The notes under the pieces are model-generated. The model searched no databases. It was given only the letters and a program-made list of their open reading frames with translations, and was not told the origin of the DNA. The position numbers were made by a program, and so were the translations under genes. Positions 49,086 to 58,062 of a stretch of DNA of 64,000 bases are shown piece after piece; position 1 is the stretch's first letter, and every line of letters begins with the position of its first letter. The stretch is taken from contig NZ_BAKJ01000002.1 of the NCBI RefSeq assembly GCF_000614125.1, positions 140,575-204,574 of the forward strand, in the 5' to 3' direction. This stretch comes from Bacteroides rodentium JCM 16496 (lineage in GTDB: Bacteria > Bacteroidota > Bacteroidia > Bacteroidales > Bacteroidaceae).

Positions 49086-49164
49086 CGTTCTTTGTGAAAT
49101 CTTATTTTAAACCGCAAAAATAATCTTATTTATCGGCATCTCTATCTTTTTTCTCTTTTTTTTC

Positions 49165-49172
49165 TATCTTTA
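49165..49172 (+). promoter_or_regulatory. Probable -7 element of pfkA
   Basis: TATCTTTA differs from TAnnTTTG at one position and lies 36 bp before the pfkA ATG. Confidence 0.35.
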
Positions 49173-49207
49173 CGGACTTATAGAACAATAATCCAAACAA
49201 AAATGTC

Positions 49208-50217
49208 ATGAGAATAGGTATTTTGACTTCAGGAGGCGACTGTCCCGGCATCAACGCTACCATTCGCGGTGTATGCAAAACAGCTATCAACCATTATGGA
49301 ATGGAAGTAATTGGCATTCACAGCGGTTTTCAGGGGCTGCTGACCAAGGATGTGGAGTCGTTTACTGAAAAATCCTTATCCGGTTTGCTAAACTTGGGCG
49401 GTACGATGCTCGGTACTTCACGCGAGAAGCCCTTTAAGAAGAACGGCGTGATGTCCGGTGTGGACAAACCGGCACTGATAGCGCGGAATATCGAAGAGAT
49501 GGGACTTGATTGTGTGGTCTGCATCGGTGGGAACGGTACGCAGAAGACGGCCGCCAAACTCTCTGCTATGGGGCTGAATATTGTGTCTGTACCTAAAACC
49601 ATAGACAATGATATTTGGGGAACCGATTTTTCCTTCGGATTCGATTCTGCCGTCAGCATTGCTACGGATGCCATCGACCGGCTGCACAGCACGGCCAGCT
49701 CGCACAAACGGGTGATGGTGATTGAGGTGATGGGGCACAAGGCAGGTTGGATAGCCTTATACTCCGGTATGGCAGGCGGTGGTGACGTGATTCTGATTCC
49801 GGAGATTCCTTACGACATCCATAGAATAGGTGATACCATTCTGAACAGATTGAAAAAAGGTAAGCCTTACTCTATCGTGGTCGTTGCCGAGGGCATACAG
49901 ACCGACGGACGGAAGCGTGCAGCCGAGTATATCGCTCAGGAGATAGAGTATGAGACGGGTATTGAGACCCGTGAGACTGTGTTGGGTTATATTCAGCGTG
50001 GCGGCTCACCTACACCTTTTGACCGTAACCTTTCCACACGTATGGGCGGACATGCCACGGAACTGATTGCCAACGGGCTGTTCGGCGGATGATTACCTTA
50101 AAGGGGAATGAAATAGCTTCTGCACCGCTGGAGGAGATTGCGGGCAAGTTGAAACTGGTGACGGAAGACAATGACTTAGTTGTCCAGGGACGCAGGATGG
50201 GAATCTGTTTCGGCTAA
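49208..50217 (+). CDS. pfkA: 6-phosphofructokinase (one frameshift)
   Basis: Glycolytic phosphorylation of fructose 6-phosphate. Motifs: the phosphoryl-donor loop ILTSGGDCPGINATIRG (residues 4-20), GTSREKPF, catalytic Asp in PKTIDNDIWGTD and substrate-binding EVMGHKAGWIAL. The donor-selecting loop reads CIGGNGTQKTA, where E. coli has GGDGS; Gly at the second position suits ATP rather than pyrophosphate, but the Asn is unusual. One base is missing near 50090, joining GLFG to RMITLKGNEIASAPLEE. Corrected length is about 336 residues. The natural stop at 50217 overlaps the convergent rnc gene by 42 bp. Confidence 0.92.
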
Positions 50218-51057
50218 TTTTTCTTGTGAGGATTCTTCAACAGCTTCTGCCATGGGATTTTCTTCCGTGGCGGTTTCTGTTGCATGGTTTCGCTCCTTGG
50301 CTGTCTGGACTTCCTCCTTGAAAGCTTCATCTCCTTTGAGTTTTTTCAGTGCCATCCGGGCTGCATTCTGTTGCGACTCCTTCTTGGAATAACCGGTGCC
50401 GGTGCCTGCCGATATCCCTTCGATGCGGACTTCGGTGTGGAACATCGGGTTGTACTCTTCGTCGAGAAATTGCTCGATAAGCTCGAAAGACACCTCCATC
50501 TTGTTCTTCTGGCTCCATTCGATGAGTTTTGACTTGAAGTTGACCTCTTTGCGAGACATCTTGTCGAGGTCGATATAGTTTTGGAAAATCTTCTCTTCCA
50601 TGAACTGCTTGCAGCGGTCGTAGCCCTGGTCCAGATAAATGGCGCCGATGAAGGCTTCGAATGCATTGCCGTACATGTAGCTGTTGTGGGATGAGGAGCG
50701 GGTGGAGTATTTCACCAGTTTGTCCAGTCCGATTTCCACGGCCAGTTTGTTGAGCGTTTCCCGCTGTACAATTTTGGAACGGGTATTGGTAAGGAAACCT
50801 TCGCGGCGTCCTTCGAAATGGCGGTAAACAATGTCTCCTACAATGGCGTCGAGGATGGCGTCGCCCAAGAATTCAAGCCGTTCGTTGTTGATGGGACGCC
50901 CTTTTTCGGAACGCAGTGAAGTGGATTTATGCAGCAAAGCCTGCTGATAAACCTTGATGTCACGTGGAAAGAAGCCGAGAATTCTGTAAAAACAAAAATA
51001 AGACTCTCTATCCTTGCGGAATAAGAGCCTTATTTTATCTATTTGGTTACGTAACAC
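50176..51057 (-). CDS. rnc: Ribonuclease III
   Basis: Double-strand-specific endoribonuclease for rRNA and mRNA processing. The start is taken as GTG at 51057 (VLRNQIDKIRLLFRKDRES), 8 bp after the fabF stop, because any ATG would lie deep in fabF; AAGG precedes it. The signature NERLEFLGDAILDAIVGDIV (about residue 60) and FEAFIGAIYLDQGYD carry the metal-binding acids. The double-stranded-RNA-binding domain (about 165-235) includes GYSKKESQQNAARMALKKL. The acidic tail after 240 is extra compared with E. coli. Third gene of the acpP-fabF-rnc order. Confidence 0.92.
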   Translation of the reverse strand: MLRNQIDKIRLLFRKDRESYFCFYRILGFFPRDIKVYQQALLHKSTSLRSEKGRPINNERLEFLGDAILDAIVGDIVYRHFEGRREGFLTNTRSKIVQRETLNKLAVEIGLDKLVKYSTRSSSHNSYMYGNAFEAFIGAIYLDQGYDRCKQFMEEKIFQNYIDLDKMSRKEVNFKSKLIEWSQKNKMEVSFELIEQFLDEEYNPMFHTEVRIEGISAGTGTGYSKKESQQNAARMALKKLKGDEAFKEEVQTAKERNHATETATEENPMAEAVEESSQEKLAETDSHPASLDN

Positions 51058-51064
51058 GACCTTA

Positions 51065-52330
51065 TTATTCTGCGTATTTCTTGAAAATGACACACGCATT
51101 ATGACCACCGAATCCAAAAGTATTGGACAAAGCTACGTTCACTTCGCGCTTTTGTGCTTTGTTGAACGTGAAGTTCAGGTCATAGTCGATGTTTTCGTCG
51201 TTATCACCCTCTTCGTGGTTGATGGTCGGAGGAACAATGCCATTCTTGATGGCGAGGATGCTTGCAATGGATTCTACCGCACCGGCAGCGCCCAGCAGGT
51301 GACCGGTCATGGATTTTGTCGAACTGATGTTCAACTCATACGCATGCTGTCCGAATACCTCTTTGATTGCTTTTGCTTCCGAAATATCACCTACGGGAGT
51401 AGATGTACCGTGAACATTGATATAATCTACTTCTTCGGGCTTCATTTCTGCATCTTCCAGCGCATTCAGCATCACTAACTTGGCTCCCAAACCTTCGGGG
51501 TGAGAGGCTGTCAGGTGATGAGCGTCGGCAGACATTCCTACACCGGCAACTTCCGCATAGATTTGGGCACCGCGTGCCTTGGCGTGTTCCAGTTCCTCAA
51601 GAACGAGACAACCGCCACCTTCACCCATGATGAATCCGTCACGGCTTGCGCTGAACGGACGGGATGCAGTTTCGGGAGAATCATTGCGGGTTGACAATGC
51701 ATGCATGGCATTGAAACCGCCTACACCGCAAGCGGCGATGGCAGCTTCCGAACCACCGGTTACGATAGCATTGGCCTTACCCAGGCGGATGAGGTTGAAT
51801 GCATCGGCAATGGCATTTGTGGAAGTGGCACATGCAGAACAAGTTGCGTAGTTGGGACCATGGAAACCGTACATGATGGAAATCTGTCCGGCAGCAATGT
51901 CCGAAATCATCTTGGGGATGAAGAACGGATTGAACTTGGGACCCATTTCTTTACCGTTCAAGGCATAGTTGCCTGCTTCTTCTTCGAATGTACGGATGCC
52001 ACCGATACCGGCGCCGAAGATGACACCGATTCTGTTTAAATCCTCATTTTCGACGTCAAGCCCAGAATCACCTACCGCTTCTTTGGCTACTGCAATGGCA
52101 TATTGGGTGTACAAGTCCATCTTGCGAGCCTCTTTGCGATCCATATATTTGGTAGCATCGAAGCCTTTTACTTCGCATGCAAACTGAGTCTTGAAAAGCG
52201 ATGCATCGAAATGAGTAATAGGTCCTGCTCCACTAACCCCATTCACAAGATTTTCCCAAAATTCGGGAACACTGTTGCCAATGGGAGTAATGGCGCCGAG
52301 ACCTGTTACTACAACTCTTTTTAATTCCAT
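51065..52330 (-). CDS. fabF: 3-oxoacyl-ACP synthase II (FabF)
   Basis: Condensing enzyme of fatty acid elongation in the cytoplasm. The catalytic Cys is in ATCSACATSTNAIADA (about residue 164). The histidines are in NVHGTSTPVGD (about 305) and SMTGHLLGAAG (about 340). Further signatures are VVTGLGAITPIGNS and GGHNACVIFKKYAE. Length 421 residues, complete and unbroken. It lies 21 bp after acpP and just before rnc, the usual Bacteroidetes order. Confidence 0.97.
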   Translation of the reverse strand: MELKRVVVTGLGAITPIGNSVPEFWENLVNGVSGAGPITHFDASLFKTQFACEVKGFDATKYMDRKEARKMDLYTQYAIAVAKEAVGDSGLDVENEDLNRIGVIFGAGIGGIRTFEEEAGNYALNGKEMGPKFNPFFIPKMISDIAAGQISIMYGFHGPNYATCSACATSTNAIADAFNLIRLGKANAIVTGGSEAAIAACGVGGFNAMHALSTRNDSPETASRPFSASRDGFIMGEGGGCLVLEELEHAKARGAQIYAEVAGVGMSADAHHLTASHPEGLGAKLVMLNALEDAEMKPEEVDYINVHGTSTPVGDISEAKAIKEVFGQHAYELNISSTKSMTGHLLGAAGAVESIASILAIKNGIVPPTINHEEGDNDENIDYDLNFTFNKAQKREVNVALSNTFGFGGHNACVIFKKYAE

Positions 52331-52351
52331 GTTATAAACGAATGGATAAGA

Positions 52352-52588
52352 TTACTTAGCGTGTTCTTCGATGTAAGATACAGCATCACCTACAGTACCA
52401 ATCTTTTCAGCCTGGTCGTCGGGGATAGAGATACCGAATTCTTTTTCGAATTCCATGATAAGTTCTACAGTGTCAAGAGAATCAGCTCCCAGGTCGTTAG
52501 TGAAGCTAGCTTCATTAGTAACTTCTGATTCTTCTACGCCCAATTTATCGACGATAATCGCTTTCACTCTTGATGCAATTTCAGACAT
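52352..52588 (-). CDS. acpP: Acyl carrier protein
   Basis: Carrier of growing acyl chains via phosphopantetheine on the Ser of [15 protein letters not shown] (Ser37 region). Acidic, 78 residues, complete. First gene of the fabF-rnc operon. Upstream on the minus strand TTTG and TTCCTTTG lie 20 bp apart and fit the promoter. It also feeds LpxA elsewhere in this window. Confidence 0.97.
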   Translation of the reverse strand: MSEIASRVKAIIVDKLGVEESEVTNEASFTNDLGADSLDTVELIMEFEKEFGISIPDDQAEKIGTVGDAVSYIEEHAK

Positions 52589-52643
52589 AACTTTAAGTTT
52601 TTAATTAATAATTAGTTTTATTTCTTTAATTTTGCGGTGCAAA

Positions 52644-52675
52644 GGAATGAATATTTATCGTTCCTCGCAAATATT
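52644..52675 (-). promoter_or_regulatory. Promoter of acpP-fabF-rnc
   Basis: On the minus strand TTTG (about 52672-52675) and TTCCTTTG (52644-52651) are spaced by about 20 bp, the expected -33/-7 arrangement. Transcription would start about 50 nt before the acpP ATG. Confidence 0.5.
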
Positions 52676-52737
52676 TGATGAATTAAATGCACATTTTTGC
52701 ACATTTTTCACGGTTTTGTGCAGTGATTGGAGGGGTT

Positions 52738-53309
52738 ATGGGAAAAAATATCGCAGTTTTAGCATCGGGAAGTGGTACGAATGCCGAGAATATTATCCGC
52801 TATTTCCGGGAAAAAGGTTCGGCACGTGTGGCTCTGGTTTTGACTAACCGGCAGAATGCGTTCGTTTTAGAGCGTGCCAAGGGGCTGGGAGTGCCTTGTG
52901 CTGGTTTGCCAAGAGCGATTGGGAAAGTGGAGAGCTTGTTTTGTCGACGCTTCGCGAGTATGATATTGATTTTGTGGTATTGGCAGGATTCCTGGCACGT
53001 GTGCCGGACAATATTCTGCATGCTTATCCCAGCAAAATGATAAATATACATCCTTCGTTGCTGCCTAAGTTTGGTGGAAAGGGAATGTACGGCGACCGTG
53101 TGCATGAGGCAGTGATTGCTTCCGGCGAAAAGGAAAGCGGTATTACCATCCATTATACGAACGAGCATTATGACGAAGGCGGCATTATCTGCCAGCAGAA
53201 ATGCCCCGTACTTCCGGGCGATACGCCGGAGGAGCTGGCGCAACGCATCCACCGGCTGGAGTATGAGTGGTACCCGCGGGTGATAGAGTCATTGGTGACC
53301 GCTTTGTAA
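52738..53309 (+). CDS. purN: Phosphoribosylglycinamide formyltransferase (one frameshift)
   Basis: Formylates GAR with 10-formyl-THF in purine synthesis. The start at 52738 (MGKNIAVLASGSGTNAENII) is preceded by GGAGGGG, a good ribosome site for this organism. The phosphate loop GSGTNAENI, the catalytic Asn-His region (MINIHPSLLPKFGGKGMYG) and Asp in HYDEGGIICQQK are present. One T is missing near 52901: GGTTTGCC should be GGTTTTGCC, joining GVPCAG to FAKSDWESGELV. Corrected length is about 191 residues. The stop overlaps the convergent pdxB gene by 21 bp. Confidence 0.93.
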
Positions 53310-54337
53310 CATAAAGGTATAAGCTTCTTTTTCTCTTCTTAACGGATAGTCTCCCCGCAATTTTTCAAATTGTTCGGGATGTGTTTTCAGTGCTTCGCTG
53401 TCCCTTCTCGGGTCATACATTTGCAGATATGCTTCTGCCAGGCTGCCGGCGGTAATAGTCGGTCGGGTGGGGAAGCGATGCGGTAGTCGGCTTTGATGTG
53501 AAAGAAACGGCAAAGGGCATCCAGGGACATACGGGTGGCATTGGCTTTTCCGTCGGCTGAATAACCGGCTATATGGGGAGTTCCAAGGAACACTCTATTT
53601 AATAAGGTAAAATTGATATCAGGCTCGTTCTCCCATACATCAATGATGGCATCGGAAATCAGTCCGTCTTCTAAGGCATTCAGGAGTGCATTGGTTTCAA
53701 TCACTTCTCCACGTGAGGTATTGATAATGACGGGACAGCGTTTTAATGACCGGAAGAAAGTATGGTCTGCCAAATGGAATGTTTTGTATGGCCCTTCCTT
53801 GTATAAAGGTACGTGGAAGGTGAGGATATTACATTCTGCTGCGAGTGTTTGCAAGGAACTGAAATCGCCCTCTCCTTCCTTGTCTTGGCGGGGCAGGTCA
53901 TTCTTCAGGACACGCATGCCCAGTTCTTGCCCTACTTGGGCTATTTTGCTACCCACATTGCCTACGCCGATGATGCCTAATGTCAATTCGGACAGTTGTA
54001 CTCCTTTGAGCTGTTGCAATAACAGTAAGGCTGATTGCACGTATTGGGCTACGGATGCTGAATTGCATCCGGGGGCATTGGTCCAAGCGATGCCTGCTTC
54101 ACGGCAATATTCCGTATCTATATGGTCGAAGCCTATGGTGGCGGTGGCAATGAAGCGGACTTTACTGCCTTCCAGCAATTCCTTGTTGCAGCGGGTACGG
54201 GTACGTATAATCAGTGCATCGGCATCTTTCACCAGTTCCGGGGTGAAATCCTTGCCGGAGACGTAAACCACGCTGTCGGCTATCTTTTCGATGGCCTCCC
54301 TGATGAAGGGTATTTTGTTGTCAACGATAACTTTCAT
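53289..54337 (-). CDS. pdxB: Erythronate-4-phosphate dehydrogenase (one frameshift)
   Basis: Second step of the DXP-independent branch of pyridoxal phosphate synthesis: oxidises 4-phosphoerythronate. The start is taken at MKVIVDNKIPFIREAIEKI (54337). The NAD fold GIIGVGNVGSKIAQVGQELG, the Arg in NTSRGEVIETNALLNAL, the catalytic Glu in WENEPDINF and His in GTPHIAGYSADGKANA are clear. One C is missing near 53475, joining DYRIASP to PTRPTITAGSLAEAYL. Corrected length is about 350 residues with the C-terminal PdxB dimerisation region. The nearby aminotransferase is PLP-dependent, but no regulatory link is visible. Confidence 0.93.
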
Positions 54338-54414
54338 GATGTTTTTCCATTGTTTTAATGCTTGCAAAATTAGGAATAAAACGAATGATTGAAGATATAT
54401 TGAAAAATAAAGTA

Positions 54415-54422
54415 TATCTTTG
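54415..54422 (+). promoter_or_regulatory. -7 element of the TagF-like gene
   Basis: TATCTTTG matches the consensus exactly, 25 bp before the ATG at 54447. Confidence 0.5.
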
Positions 54423-54446
54423 TTTGGTAATAAATACAAAAAGGTC

Positions 54447-55499
54447 ATGCGTATTGTTTTGTTTTGTGAAAATAAGTATGCTGTTGATATACTGAATCCT
54501 ATTCAGTTGGAAGCGGTGCAGGAAGGCGGGAATACTGTACTATGGTATGTGCATAGGAAAAAAATACCGGAGTTCCCTTTAAAGGATGATGTTCGGTGGA
54601 CAAACAGTATGCAAGAAGTCTATGATTTTCAGCCGGATGCTATCTTTGTCCCGGGCAATATAGTCCCTTATTATCTACCGGGAGTGAAAGTGCAGATATT
54701 TCATGGCTATGCAGCCGAAAAGAAAGACCATTGGATTATTCGCCGTTATTTTGATGCTTATTTTACACAAGGACCTTATTTCACCAAAGAGTTTACCCGG
54801 TTGTCAAAGAAATATAGAGATTTTGAGGTGTTGGAGACCGGTTGGACACGACAGGATTGGATAAAAACGCATTTGCACGATTTTGATGAAGAAAGAAAGA
54901 AACTGTTGCAAGAAAGCGGAAAACAAAAAATTGTGCTGTATGCACCAACCTTCTCACCTTCGTTGACCTCATTGCCTCATATAAAAAAATCATTGATGGA
55001 GTTGGCTTGTCGGAGGGATGTCTTGTTGCTGTTGAAATTCCATCCCCTGACGCGCAAGGATTGGGTGCTTGAATATAAGAAGCTGGCAGGGGAACTGGAT
55101 AATATTATTTGGATAGACGATTTCAGTGTTACGAAATATATGCTGATGGCCGACGTGATGATTAGCGATACTTCGTCTACCGTTTATGAGTTTTTGCTAC
55201 TGAACAAGCCTGTCATCACCTTGCGTACTATTGCGAAAGATATCTATTGGAAAAACATAACAAACCCCGCCTCTTTGTGTGATGCCTATGATGAAGTGCT
55301 GTGCGATGAAACAGTGACGGCCCTGCGGCAGTGGGTTGTAGACAATTACGACCCTTATCTCGATGGTCGGGTGGCCCATCGGATGCTTGAAGGTGTGCGT
55401 GATTACATTCGTCGTCATGGAGTTCCTTCTTGCCGTTCCTTGAATCTGTGGCGGAAATATACTAGTATTAAAACCTTTGGCATGGTGAAACGCCGATAG
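54447..55499 (+). CDS. CDP-glycerol glycerophosphotransferase-like (TagF family) protein
   Basis: GT-B-fold polyol-phosphate transferase; relatives move glycerol phosphate from CDP-glycerol to teichoic acid primers. The start at 54447 (MRIVLFCENKYAVDILNPIQ) follows the promoter. Family features are VKVQIFHGYAAEKKDHW with the catalytic His (about residue 90), VLYAPTFSPSLTSLPHIKKS, LLLKFHPLTRKDW with the second His, and DVMISDTSSTVYEFLLLNKP. Length 350 residues, only the catalytic half of TagF and without a membrane-targeting domain. In a Gram-negative it would decorate a surface glycan. With LicD, an aminotransferase and a TagD-like gene next door, it suggests a CDP-linked substituent pathway. 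Confidence 0.8.
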   Translation: MRIVLFCENKYAVDILNPIQLEAVQEGGNTVLWYVHRKKIPEFPLKDDVRWTNSMQEVYDFQPDAIFVPGNIVPYYLPGVKVQIFHGYAAEKKDHWIIRRYFDAYFTQGPYFTKEFTRLSKKYRDFEVLETGWTRQDWIKTHLHDFDEERKKLLQESGKQKIVLYAPTFSPSLTSLPHIKKSLMELACRRDVLLLLKFHPLTRKDWVLEYKKLAGELDNIIWIDDFSVTKYMLMADVMISDTSSTVYEFLLLNKPVITLRTIAKDIYWKNITNPASLCDAYDEVLCDETVTALRQWVVDNYDPYLDGRVAHRMLEGVRDYIRRHGVPSCRSLNLWRKYTSIKTFGMVKRR

Positions 55500-55502
55500 C
55501 TT

Positions 55503-56348
55503 TTATTCTTGCCGGGAGTTCTTTTTATGCGTTTTGATATATCTTTCGTAAGGGGTTTTTAAATCCAGATATCTGAAGTTGACGGGAGGGTGTTGTTTGG
55601 GTATTTCCATGTAGTTCCCATAGCAATGGGCCAGATAGGCTTCCGGTTGTTGTACTCCGTTGAATATTTTTCCTTCAAAAGAAATCGGGGAGGGCGTTCC
55701 GTATACTTCTTTCGGAAGTATTCCTCTGCTCCGTTTATTGTCATGGTCAGCAATCAAAGGGGAAGTCTCGTAGTCATACTCTTTCTGGATGCGGTCCAAG
55801 GTCTTATGTAGCCATGCCGATGAAAAGAGTTTGTGGTATAGCTGTATATATATGGAACGTATGCCTTTCCCATGTTTGTATGGGTTCACTAAATTGTAGT
55901 ACATTATCTTCTCGATAATCCTGTATTTGCAATAATGGATGTATTGTTTGATGGGATTTGCAGTCATGCCATCCAAAGGGAAGACATCTATGGGCACTCC
56001 GCCTATGTAGTCGAAACTTCTGCGCAGAATATATGTAGTCCTTTTGTCTTGGATGCGTGCAAACTGATACGGGTAATGCGCCTCTTTGTCCCCGCTTACC
56101 AGTTCGTATTCGGATGGGAGCCATTCGTTGGCATGAGCGATGAGTTTTTCGTAATCTTTTCGGGGGAGCGCGATGTCTGCGTCGTCATCCCAGGGGATAA
56201 ATCCTTTGTGGCGTACGGCTCCCAACATAGTCCCTGCTATCAGATAATAGCGCAGGCCATGCTTTTGGCACACCGTATTGACGGCTGTCAATACATCTAG
56301 CAGCACAAGCTGGAGTTCACGCGTATTTTCTTCATTTAAGGTTCCCAT
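55503..56348 (-). CDS. LicD family phosphotransferase
   Basis: LicD/fukutin-fold enzyme that transfers a phospho-alcohol (phosphocholine in Haemophilus) from a CDP carrier to a sugar. Hallmarks near the N-terminus are YYLIAGTMLGAVRHKGFIPW followed directly by DDDADIALPRKDYEKL (residues about 35-68), with the metal-binding acids. PIDVFPLDGM and a C-terminal EVYGTP segment follow. Length 281 residues. On the opposite strand to its neighbours and convergent with the TagF-like gene (4 bp between stops). The donor could be CDP-choline, CDP-glycerol or another CDP-alcohol. Confidence 0.88.
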   Translation of the reverse strand: MGTLNEENTRELQLVLLDVLTAVNTVCQKHGLRYYLIAGTMLGAVRHKGFIPWDDDADIALPRKDYEKLIAHANEWLPSEYELVSGDKEAHYPYQFARIQDKRTTYILRRSFDYIGGVPIDVFPLDGMTANPIKQYIHYCKYRIIEKIMYYNLVNPYKHGKGIRSIYIQLYHKLFSSAWLHKTLDRIQKEYDYETSPLIADHDNKRSRGILPKEVYGTPSPISFEGKIFNGVQQPEAYLAHCYGNYMEIPKQHPPVNFRYLDLKTPYERYIKTHKKNSRQE

Positions 56349-56436
56349 TTTTCCCTATATATAACATTCGTTTTACAAAAATATGGAATTATTATGATAT
56401 AATCCTTTCTTCTAAAGCAAATTCTTGTATTTATTG

Positions 56437-56444
56437 TATCTTTG
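56437..56444 (+). promoter_or_regulatory. -7 element of the aminotransferase/cytidylyltransferase operon
   Basis: TATCTTTG, 45 bp before the ATG at 56489. Confidence 0.5.
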
Positions 56445-56488
56445 CTCCATGTTTATCTATTGGTTGATATTTTAAAAGAATCATTGTC

Positions 56489-57526
56489 ATGAAGTCTTAT
56501 GTTTTTCCGGGAGATATTGAAGAGGATATCCGGTTGATAGCCGCGCAACCTATCCCCTATATGCGTACCGCTGATTTTTCCAGGTTGGTAAAGGAGTCGG
56601 AAGATATGCTGTTGTCGCTTATCCATTGTCAGGGTGGAAGGGTTATACCTTATACCGCATCAGGGACGGGGGCAATGGATGCGGTTGTGGCAAACTACGT
56701 CCCTCTGCACGGGAAGGCTTTCATTGTGGCAGGCGGCTCTTTCGGCTATCGTTGGAAAGGGCTTTGCGAATATTACGGATGTCCCAAAGAGGTTTTTGAG
56801 GTTCCTTTTGCCGAAGATATGGATTATGAAGCCTTGGATAAAGCTGTGTCAGAATCGTTGCCCGGAGTGCTTTTGTGCCAGCATCACGAAACGTCTACCG
56901 GCCAATGCTTTGATTTGCAGAAAATATCAGCTGTCTGTCAGCGTTATGGAGTCAGTCTGGTGGTAGATGCCATCAGTTCCTTTCTTGCCGACCCTTTGGA
57001 CATGGATGCCTTGGGAATCGACATTTGCATTACGAGCAGCCAGAAGGGGTTGAATATCTCGCCGGGACTTTCTTTCCTGGTTCTGTCGGAACGCCTGAAA
57101 AGCATGTCGTTTGCCTCTAAAGGATATTACTTCGACTTTGCCGAGAACCTTAAGAATCTGGAAAGGGGGCAGACGCCTTATAGTCCTGCGACTACGCTTT
57201 TCATGCAGTTGCACGAACGTTTGAAGCGGGATGTAGCGCTGGGTGTTGACAAGATAATCTCTACTGTTCGCCAGAGGGCTTTGTACTTCAGGGGCTTGTG
57301 TGCCCAGAATGGTTGGGAGGTTCCGGCAGAGGTTCCCTCCAACTGCATTACCGGCTTCTTTGTTCATCGCAATGGAGACAAGCTGTTTACCGAACTGATG
57401 AAGAAAGGCATTTACATCATGCCCGGTGGTACGCCCCATTATTTCAGAGTTTCTCATTTGGGGTTGCAGACATTTCAGGAACTGGATGAGCTTGCAGCCT
57501 GTATCAAAGAGATAGAAAGTGCTTAA
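56489..57526 (+). CDS. Class V aminotransferase (alanine-glyoxylate / aminoethylphosphonate transaminase-like)
   Basis: PLP-dependent transaminase of fold type I, 345 residues, cytoplasmic. The PLP Lys is in CITSSQKGLNISPGLSFLVL (about residue 184), with the cofactor-binding Asp in SLVVDAISSFLADP and GTGAMDAVVANYV earlier. The family includes alanine-glyoxylate and 2-aminoethylphosphonate-pyruvate transaminases, which cannot be told apart by eye. It lies 23 bp upstream of a cytidylyltransferase, on the same strand. In phosphonate pathways such a pair makes CDP-2-aminoethylphosphonate. No phosphonopyruvate-forming genes are in the window, so that role stays a hypothesis. Confidence 0.85.
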   Translation: MKSYVFPGDIEEDIRLIAAQPIPYMRTADFSRLVKESEDMLLSLIHCQGGRVIPYTASGTGAMDAVVANYVPLHGKAFIVAGGSFGYRWKGLCEYYGCPKEVFEVPFAEDMDYEALDKAVSESLPGVLLCQHHETSTGQCFDLQKISAVCQRYGVSLVVDAISSFLADPLDMDALGIDICITSSQKGLNISPGLSFLVLSERLKSMSFASKGYYFDFAENLKNLERGQTPYSPATTLFMQLHERLKRDVALGVDKIISTVRQRALYFRGLCAQNGWEVPAEVPSNCITGFFVHRNGDKLFTELMKKGIYIMPGGTPHYFRVSHLGLQTFQELDELAACIKEIESA

Positions 57527-57549
57527 TACTTAACAGAAGAATACATATT

Positions 57550-58062
57550 ATGGAAAATGCAAAAATAAGGGTCTTTACTTCCGGTAGTTTTGACTTGTTC
57601 CACATCGGGCATCTGAATATCCTGGAAAAGTCGGCGGCATTGGGAGACGAACTTATAGTAGGCGTCAGTACGGATGAACTTATAGAAAAGTACAAGGGCA
57701 TGAAGCCCATCATCCCTTTCGAACAACGTTTCCGCATCGTCAGTTCCATTAAATGCGTGACAAAAGTGGTGAAGCAGGTGAAGTTGACCGAAATTGCCCA
57801 GTTGCAACGGGAGCAGATAGATATTGTGACTATTGGTGATGACTGGAAAGGCAAGTACCTGGAAGGGCTGGAATGGATGAAGTCGCAACCGGGCAAGCAA
57901 GTCGTTTACTTCCCTTATACTCCGGGCGTCAGCACCACTACCATTAAACGGAAAATCATTGATTTTACCACTCAAATCGTGGATGCCGCCATGCAGCGCG
58001 AAGCGGAACTTGATTATAATTGGGCGGAAGACGAAAGAAAAGAGAATCCTACTTTTTCTTGA
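57550..58062 (+). CDS. TagD-like cytidylyltransferase
   Basis: Small CTP:alcohol-phosphate cytidylyltransferase (170 residues). The nucleotide-binding motif VFTSGSFDLFHIGHLNILEK contains HxGH, and the second motif YTPGVSTTTIKRKI corresponds to the RTxGxSTT signature of TagD (CDP-glycerol synthesis). Lys and Arg of the binding site are in FEQRFRIVSSI. It could activate glycerol 3-phosphate or another phospho- or phosphono-alcohol. Cotranscribed with the aminotransferase. It overlaps the convergent kinase gene by 14 bp. Confidence 0.87.
   Translation: MENAKIRVFTSGSFDLFHIGHLNILEKSAALGDELIVGVSTDELIEKYKGMKPIIPFEQRFRIVSSIKCVTKVVKQVKLTEIAQLQREQIDIVTIGDDWKGKYLEGLEWMKSQPGKQVVYFPYTPGVSTTTIKRKIIDFTTQIVDAAMQREAELDYNWAEDERKENPTFS

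Noticed and set aside
50176..50217. Reading the pfkA end at 50092 as natural, which would avoid overlap with rnc
   Set aside because: The next frame continues with RMITLKGNEIASAPLEE, a typical PFK C-terminus, so the early stop comes from a missing base.
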